Below, piece by piece: positions 57,101 through 64,000 of a stretch of 64,000 nt of DNA. Each line of letters begins with the position of its first letter. Within the stretch, counting starts at the first letter, position 1. Location: positions 59,067,977-59,131,976 of the forward strand of contig OX424555.1 of the NCBI GenBank assembly GCA_949152475.1, written 5' to 3'. The translations under genes and the position numbers were made by a program. Source of the stretch: Terebella lapidaria. Its lineage: Eukaryota > Annelida > Polychaeta > Terebellida > Terebellidae. The notes beneath the pieces were generated by a model. That model was not told the DNA's origin and did no database searches. It worked only from the letters and a program-made list of their open reading frames with translations.

Positions 57101-60100
57101 TGCTTAATGTTAATGTATATGCTGAATATTCTCTTGACCTTGAATTCAACCAGTGACCTGGCTAACATCTAAGATAGTTATTAAACATTGTCCGGTAACC
57201 TATCTTCGGCCCTTGGCCTAATTTTTCTAACTCGTTTACACAGTTTTTCATTGATCTTTTTGCGATGCTAAATGCTATCGTTCTAAAACATGGCATACTT
57301 CACCTGGGAGTCAAACGGCAATTATTTACCGAATTTCAGACTTCTATCACAAAAATTGAAAAAGTTGGCAATCTACCCCTATGTTAAATTTAGCCCTGTC
57401 ATGTATTTTCTGGGTCCGCACACAATTTCGTGCATTTGCTCGGTTTTGTAGTGGTGCAATCTTTCAAAATCAACATGCTTGTGTAGAATACACCCCAATG
57501 TGTCATCTGGTTTAAAATTACAACAATACTTCGAATCCTGGTGGATGTAAACAGGATAAAATCCTCGAATAAGCTCAGATTCTCCAGATCCCGTTTTTGG
57601 CTGAAATTTAACATTGGGGTAGATTGCCAGCTTCTTCAATCATTGCGATAGAAGTCTGAAATTTGGTAGAAAATAGCCGTTTGTCTCCGAGGTGAAGTAT
57701 GCCAAGTTATAGAACGATACCATTTAGCATCGCAAATATATCGTCAAAAACTGGTGTAAACAAGCTAGAAAAATCAGAGTATATATATTCAGAAAGTCAA
57801 TAAGTTTTCAGTTTTCAGACATATTTCACTGTGCCTATGTCATTAAGAAGAAGTATATTTGTTCAGGCTATAATACACATTTTTCACCCATGCAGTTATT
57901 CATCGCTTCGACTTGTGTGAACTGGAGGAGTTGACACACAATTTCGATGAGACTCCCACGCGTGAAGGCGGTAACTTGTTGGGACAGGGTGGCTTTGGCA
58001 AAGTCTACAAAGGTACTAGTGAACTGAGAACACTTTTGGTGTTTTACATTTATGTAAAACATGTGGTGTCACAAATTATCCTTATTTGGTCAACAAATCA
58101 CCATCGCAATGTAATACAAGATTTGTTGTGCAATTTCCATTGTTACTCTAATTTGGAAATATGTATTTACTTACCAAACACAGTGTGGTAAATATCAACC
58201 ATGTATTTACTGGTATACTTATGGCTTTCTTACTGTAAATATCTGTTCTGTACATGATGATTCCCTCAATTGCAACCCCCTCCCACCCCCCACCAACCCC
58301 CCCCCCACCCCCCCCCACCCCTCCCACAGGACAGAAGCCTGGACGTGCCTCTGTTGCTGTCAAATGTTTCGACCCTGAAGTCATCTGCAGTGACGAGGCT
58401 CTTGCTAGGAAGCAGTTCATTACGGAAATGGACACATTAGTAAAGTGCGTACAAGATGGTGTAGAACTATCCCTCATGCTCAAATGTAATACAGACTATA
58501 CAGTTAATCAAATTATCTTCAAATTAATTTCATTTAGAGTCCATCAGTATTCAATACAAGTACTTGTGCCCATGTAATGCACTATACATTTTGTACTCTA
58601 CTAATACTACTCACCCACTGAATGAATGCCAGACTTAATCCATCTGGCACATTTTTAATCTTTACTGAATTTAGAAGAAGGGGTAACCTGCGATACATGG
58701 GCTGACCGTTTATCACATTTTACATGTACCTGTACCAGTAAACCTCAACACAAATGGTCTCTCTTGAGAGGTAGATTTATAACCAGGTTCTATTGAATTT
58801 CAGGTGTAACCACACAAACATTCTACGACTGATTGGATACTGTGTAGAGACGCAATGGTGTATCGTGTATGAATACATGTGCAACGGCTCGCTGGAAGAT
58901 AGACTAGCCTGCTTGGTGAGGATGTACCCTACATTTATACTCACCACTGGCTCCGTGGTATTCTTGTTTTATGTCTTCAACGAATGTTTGAAAATATGCA
59001 GTAGATTGTCACTCTTAAGAATATTCTCATACAAAACTGTTCAAATGCGATTTTACATTGAGAACGAGTGTTGCTTGATACCACCTGACTGTGAATTACA
59101 GACATATTTACTAGTGTGATTCAAGCAAACTGATCATCATACAAAGCTCATTGTTTGGTGTTTGTTACAGGGTGGAACTCCGCCACTGTCTGTTGCATGC
59201 CGCCTCAGTATCGTACAGGGTGTGGCGCATGGAATCGACTACCTTCACCACAACTTCACTCCAGCATTAGTGCATCGTGACATCAAGAGGTGTGTAAGAT
59301 AGCTGAGGAATTTGTTCCGAATTACATCATAAAAATTCAACATAAAATATACTAAGGTTGCTGGTGAGAACAGTTTCAATTGATAAAATTGATTCTCTAA
59401 GTATTACAATAAAAATCTTTGGATATTTTCAGAAGATAGAAGTACATATTCCTATAAATCATCAGTGAAACTATAACTATAACTAGACGTCAAGGCCTGA
59501 AGATGCCTTGGGGCATTTCGAGTGAGTTCCATTCCTACCTAACATATACCTAAGAGATCGCGTCTAGAACCATGATGACTCTGAACTGTCCGTGGTCAAA
59601 GTTTAAGTGACATACCCCGCCCTTAGGCATCTTTGCGTTTCGCTCTACGACGGACGGTTTCTGAGATACGGCAAACAGGAAGTGCTGAGTAGGCGAAAAA
59701 AAAATCGACACCAGAAGTCATCTCGACCCAAGATACCCTCTAGACTAGTTAGCCTAGTGCCAGGAGGCCGAAATCAAGCTCCGTTTCGCTGTACGACGCA
59801 TCATTTCCGAGATACAGCCAAACAGGAAGTGCAGAGTTGGTGAAAAAAAAATTTGACACCAGAAGACGTCTCGGCCCAAGATACCCTCTAGACTAGTTTG
59901 TCTAGTACCAGAAGGCCGGAATTGAGCTCCGTTTCACTCTACGACTCACCGTTTCCGAGATACGGCCAAACAGGAAGTGCCGAGTCGGAGAAAATAAATT
60001 CGACACCAGGGGTTGTCTCGACCCAAAATACCCTTAAGCCTAATTTGTCTAGTACCAGGAGGCCGGAATTGAGCTCCGTTTCGCTATACGACGCACCATT

Positions 60101-63100
60101 TCCGAGATACGGCCAAACAGGAAGTGCTGAGTCGGCGAAAATAAGTTCGACACCAGGGGTCGTCTCGACCCAAAATACCCACTAGACTAGTTTGTCTAGC
60201 GCCAGAAGGCCAGAATTGAGCTCCGTTTCCCTGTATGATGCACCGTTTCCGAGATACGCCCAAACACGAAGTGCCGATTCGGCGAAAAAAAAATCGACAC
60301 CAGCGGTTGTCTCGACCCAAAATACCCATAAGCCTAGTTTGTCTAGTGCCAGGAGGCCGGAATTGAGCTCCGTTTTGCTCTACGACGCACCATTTCCGAG
60401 ATACGGCCAAACAGGAAGTGCTGAGTCTGCGAAAATAAATTCGACACCAGGGGTCGTCTCGACCGAAGATACCCACTAGCCTAGTTTGTCTAGTAACATA
60501 AGGACGGAATTGAGCTTCGTTTCGCTCTACGACGCACCGTTTCCGAGATACGGCCAAACAGGAAGTGCCGAGTCGGAGAAAATAAATTTGACACCAGGGG
60601 TCGTCTCGACCCAAAATACCCACTAGACTAGTTTCTCTAGTACCAGAAGGCCGGAATTGAGCTCCATTTCGCTCTAAGACACACCGTTTCCGAGATACGG
60701 CCAAACAGGAAGTGCCGAGTCATGGAAAAAAATTCGACACCAAGGGTCGTTTCGACCCAGGATACCCACTAGACTAGTTTGTCTAGTGCCAGAAGGCCGG
60801 AATTGAGCTCCGTTTTCCTGTATGATGCACCGTTTCCGAGATACGACCAAACAGGAAGTGCCGATTCAGCGAAAAAAAAATCGACACCAGGGGTTGTCTC
60901 GACCCAAAATAACCATAAGCCTAGTTTGTCTAGTGCCAGGAGGCCGGAATTGAGCTCCGTTTCGCTCTACAACGCACCCTTTCCGAGATACGACCAAACA
61001 GGAAGTGCCGAGTCGGCGAAAATAAATTTGACACCAGGGGTCGTCTGGACCCAAAATACCCACTAGACTAGTTTGTCTAGTGCCAGAAAGCCGGAATTGA
61101 GCTCCTTTTCGCTCTACGACGCACCGTTTCCGAGATACGGCCAAACAGGAAGTGCCGAGTCGGCGAAAAAAAACTCGACACCAGGGGTCGTCTCGACCCA
61201 AGATATTCACTAGACTAGTTGGTCTAGTGCCAGAAGGCCGAAATTGAGCTCCGTTTCGCTCTACGAAGCACCGTTTCCAAGATACGGCCAAACAGGAAGT
61301 GCCGAGTTGGCGAAAAAAAATTCGACACCAGGGGTCGTTTCGACCCAAGATACCTCCTAGACTAGTTTGTCTAGTGCCAGGATGCCGAAATTGAGCTCCG
61401 TTTCGCTCTACGACGCACCGTTTCCGAGATATGCATGAAAGCCTCAAGGATGAATCAGCAAAAATTCTTCCGAGCTCTAGGTCAAAGGTCGTTCGACGGA
61501 TTGATCCCAAAATCAATAGGGTTCTTCCTTGGTGGTATATGAACTCCCATGCAAAGCATACTTGCCATTGCATGAATACTTTTTGAATTATCGCTCGGAA
61601 ACCAAGTCTCAAAATCAACCTTGATTTCATCCTCACGGACGTCACGGACCCCGGATCGGAATTATTGATCGGAAACCAAAACGGCGGAAAGTGAAAAAAA
61701 AAAAAGAAAAAAAAAAAAAAAAAAAAAAACAGACAAAAAACCATAAGGGCATTTCGGGCCGAAATGCCCTAATTATTATATACCCATGTGAAATTTCTCT
61801 CTATTTTCAATGTAAAATGATAGTTCTGATAACTTAACATATCGGAACACCTGTGTGCTGCACTTATTGTATCACGTGTCCATAGCAACAGTGGCTCTAA
61901 ATGCCGAAGTCGAAGTCCAAGTTTTGTTCACAAACATGCTTGCTGACACTAAACAAGCTGACACTAAACAAACATCCTCTGAATTCAGATAAATAACCCC
62001 TATTTTATGAAAATGAACAAGACTTTATGTGGGGGTATATAATGAAATCATTGGGTGATAACGGGTTTGAGGCACTCGTTCTTGACACGCAAACTCGCAA
62101 GCTTGTGAGTTATGTAGCGCAACAAGAACTCATGCCTAACCCGTTATCACATCAATAACCTTATATAATATTCTGCAACTATTACTTGCGTATACTAGTA
62201 TAATTATTAAGCAATTTAATGTTCCTACATTGCAGTGCCAATGTGCTACTGGACAAAAATTTTGTGGCCAAAATTGGTGACTGTGGGACCGTTCGGCTGG
62301 GCCCGAGGGACCCGGAGGCAACTCACACCATGATAGTTAGTGGGGTGATCGGGACCCAGGCGTACATGCCTCCTGAATACCTGGAAAATCGTGCCGTCTC
62401 GCCAAAATTGGATGCTTACAGCTATGGAGTGGTTAGAGCCATATCTTCTACGTATTTATGTATTTAATATTTATGTATGGTGTTCATAGTGCACATAATG
62501 ATTACATTTGAATTTGAACTAACTTTTTGTATACAGGTACTGTTAGAAATTATCACTGGTCTGAAGCCCTCTGACACCAACAGGGAGGACAAACTGCTGG
62601 TAAAATTTGGTATCATAATTCTCATTCAACTTGCATTTGACAAAGCACATATAAATCATATAAGTATGTAGGTTTAACATTAGACCTTTAAGATCATTTC
62701 CCTGCAAAGACTCATTTTAGAACTCAATAAAAAATGACTTGAATTGTTGGCAGCCGACCCACGTGCGAGAGATGGTTGATGACTGTGAGGAGGAGATTCT
62801 GACCATCACGGACGAGAACGTACGACCTTGGCGTGATGACCTTGTCCTCGCAATTTACCGCACGTCAAAAAGGCTCATGGTGCATCACAAACGGCGTAAC
62901 ACTGTGTCCGAAGTAGGTTCCCGGCAACAGGAATTTGGAGATGTCTGAATGTACTTTTGTGGGTGGCATGTAGCTATATTCTACAGGACTAGTATCAGGG
63001 ATTAAAGGCTATAGTGTAGAAAAGTGCATCTGTAAATTGATAAAACTTGTATTCTGGTTAATTCTGAACTTGCATCTGTTTAAAATTACTGATTGATTCT

Positions 63101-63157
63101 TTCTTACAGATGCTGTCAGAAATCGATTCGTGGAGTGAGGAAAGTAGTGAAAGCTGA
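54111..63157 (+). CDS. IRAK4-like: IRAK4/Pelle-type interleukin-1 receptor-associated kinase, twelve exons (507 aa)
   Basis: Exons 54111-54271, 54531-54679, 54848-54898, 55540-55773, 57896-58012, 58330-58444, 58804-58915, 59171-59289, 62236-62431, 62537-62599, 62754-62912 and 63110-63157; all phases agree. Death domain about residues 14-103 ([31 protein letters not shown]), an unstructured Ser/acidic linker about 121-198, then the kinase. In the kinase: [28 protein letters not shown] (K249), tyrosine gatekeeper region [24 protein letters not shown] (D350), DCG 368-370 in place of [14 protein letters not shown] and [16 protein letters not shown]. IRAKs relay Toll/IL-1 receptor signals from MyD88. 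The Phe-to-Cys change in DFG keeps the metal-binding Asp, so activity is possible. It could equally be the IRAK1 co-orthologue. Confidence 0.93.
54934..55494. mobile_element. Hairpin MITE, uninterrupted copy, in IRAK intron 3
   Basis: TA-flanked 561-bp element with long inverted arms: TTTTTGCGATGCTAAATGGT, TTGGCATATTACACCTGGGA and CAATCTACCCCAATG on the left are inverted on the right (TTTAGCATCGCAAAAATATC and so on). This copy serves as the empty site for comparing the interrupted copy at 55783-57779. Confidence 0.85.
55794..57221 (+). mobile_element. Helentron-associated-like element, copy D, with 134-bp array
   Basis: Starts AGGTTACCGGACCTATGGTCCG; ends TTGTCCGGTAACCTATCTTC, then the palindrome GGCCCTTGGCC and TAA. 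It is inserted within a T-run of the hairpin MITE. It carries the CGTCCGTCGTC module, the ATGGCGGCC module and about six 134-bp units. No coding capacity. Confidence 0.7.
56275..57150 (+). repeat. 134-bp satellite array inside copy D, about 6 units
   Basis: The word ATAGGAAATGATAT recurs every 134-136 bp (about 56277, 56411, 56546, 56681, 56816). Units are the reverse complement of those at 21640-23230. Some neighbouring units are almost identical, for example those ending near 56411 and 56546. Confidence 0.88.
59484..61772 (+). mobile_element. Second satellite-bearing element (Helentron-associated-like) in IRAK intron 8
   Basis: The left boundary has TAGACGTCAAGGCCTGAAG followed by ATGCCTTGGGGCATTTCG, a stem-loop. 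The right boundary is AGGGCATTTCGGGCCGAAATGCCCT, a near-perfect palindrome, followed by AA. GGGCATTTCG is thus present near both ends. Between them are about twelve 147-bp repeats, a unique segment (61430-61690) and an A-rich run (61690-61735). No coding gene. Confidence 0.55.
59640..61440 (+). repeat. 147-bp tandem satellite array, about 12 units
   Basis: AGCTCCGTTT recurs near 59777, 59924, 60071, 60218, 60365, 60512, 60659, 60805, 60952, 61099, 61246 and 61393, a strict 147-bp period. Each unit has TTTCCGAGATACGGCCAAAC, AGGAAGTGCCGAGTCGGCG and GGGGTCGTCTCGACCC, the last a perfect small stem-loop. Because 147 is divisible by 3, long frames remain open on both strands; they have no protein signature. 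Confidence 0.93.
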
Positions 63158-63954
63158 CACGTTTCTTTTCATCACTTGTTCTGCGACATTCCTAACCTGA
63201 CTATGCCTGCGGATAGTTCTATTGCCATCCATTCACAATGTACATTTAATGTAGTTGTTGCGTTACACGCTTCTCTAATGTGTTTCATGAATCATGACAA
63301 TTAGAATTGTACATACAGTAAAACAATTGAGTTTGGCAAATTGACAGTATGGGAGTAATTTTTTTTTCCGTTATACCCATGAATTAATCTGCACGAATTG
63401 TACTACTGGTAAGTCAATTCTGTAGGCAAAGGAACACAAATACTGTATGACTGAAACTTGACTTGAATTAAAAATCTTTATTCAAGCCAACCAGTTTTGA
63501 AATACCGGTCACTTGTAAAGAATTTTAGTAGTCATTTTTTAACAGAATTAAAATGTACATGTATTGAGAGGTCTATTTCAGCAATATGACAAGCTGGTTT
63601 TGAAATTCAGGTTTTGAACCAGTGATGCTGATTTTTTTTCCCCCGAGGTATTTTGTCTGTATTGTGTGAATATATACAAATTACAATAAACCTGATATAA
63701 TGACATAATTATTATTTTCTTGATGTGTAGAGTGTTGGTCCTAATAGAAGAGCGACACTCTAACACAATATACCCGTAATCAACACAGCATTTTATTTCT
63801 GCAAAAAGGGGGGCGCTCGTCTCTTAGGGCATGTGCTTTTCACACTCACACTACATCATAATAACACAGAGAATAATAATTTGGAATCTGGCTCAAAGTG
63901 GGGTTAACTGTTAAGCTCCCGTTTCTCTCCCGATCCCAGGTATTTTCTGTTTTC
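63158..63954 (+). other. IRAK 3' UTR and flank
   Basis: AATAAA at 63685-63690, 528 bp after the stop, is the best polyadenylation signal. Nothing else is recognised before the repeat at the window end. Confidence 0.6.
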
Positions 63955-64000
63955 TTAAGGTAGTCTGCTCCAAACAGTGAGGGAAGGGGGTCAAAGGTTT
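63955..64000. repeat. Start of another GTAGTCCGC-family foldback copy (cut by window end)
   Basis: TAAGGTAGTCTGCTCCAAACAGTGAGG matches the inverse of the right end at 42436-42456, including the GAGGGAAGG words. Confidence 0.7.

Larger units (their letters stand above)
55783..57779. mobile_element. Hairpin MITE interrupted by satellite-family element copy D, in IRAK intron 4
   Basis: Left end CTCTGATTTTT (TA at 55781-55782), right end TAGAAAAATCAGAG (TA at 57780-57781). The left arm resumes at 57222 as TTTTTCTAACTCGTTTACAC after copy D. The rest matches the 54934-55494 copy. Confidence 0.85.

Noticed and set aside
60084..61744. Long minus-strand open frames of 206 and 292 codons, and 95-codon plus-strand frames
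   Set aside because: They are read-through of the 147-bp tandem array, whose unit is divisible by three; residues repeat every 49 and there is no protein family signature.

Overview
The window is nuclear DNA of an animal. It has GT-AG introns, AATAAA sites, an IRAK-type death-domain kinase, a COMMD protein and a Rab29-like GTPase, together with a dense mix of LTR, LINE, DNA-transposon and rolling-circle-type repeats. The recurrent TAGGCCTA words and the satellite-bearing rolling-circle elements suggest a marine invertebrate (echinoderm, hemichordate or lophotrochozoan). That placement is inference; no species is claimed.

Four host genes can be assembled. (1) 30013-32479 (+) is a two-exon type II membrane protein with two glycosyltransferase-like halves. 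(2) 37379-40728 (+) is a Rab29/Rab32-type GTPase with two alternative first exons, each carrying its own P-loop and a long N-terminal extension, spliceable in the same phase to four shared exons. (3) 50264-45720 (-) is COMMD7, nine short exons giving 199 codons. (4) 54111-63157 (+) is an IRAK4/Pelle-type kinase, twelve exons giving 507 codons. Every listed splice junction of the four genes keeps phase.

The rest is mostly mobile DNA. A 15.85-kb Ty3/gypsy element in minus orientation (4827-20676) has two 757-bp LTRs that differ at about one base, a TCTG target duplication, gag, a pol that lacks the whole reverse-transcriptase core, and a large sense reading frame between pol and the 3' LTR that is split by one TGA. 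A 3.3-kb L2-type LINE is inserted in its integrase, and the gypsy element itself sits in a 134-bp satellite unit of an older element. So the order is LINE inside gypsy inside satellite element. The gypsy DNA, coding and non-coding, is crowded with the hexamer GGGYCG on one strand only; the LINE inside it is not. This is the least explained signal in the window.

Four copies (one disrupted) of a family with subterminal inverted repeats, a 3' palindrome and internal 134-bp tandem repeats look like Helentron-associated non-autonomous elements. Two of them are inserted in T-runs of hairpin MITEs. A second such element with about twelve 147-bp repeats fills an IRAK intron. A miniature LTR element (41589-41964), TA-flanked MITEs around COMMD7 exon 1, a Harbinger-like element (28126-29289) and several foldback repeats complete the picture. 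1-3828, 23686-26266 and 34211-37378 hold no gene that I can support.
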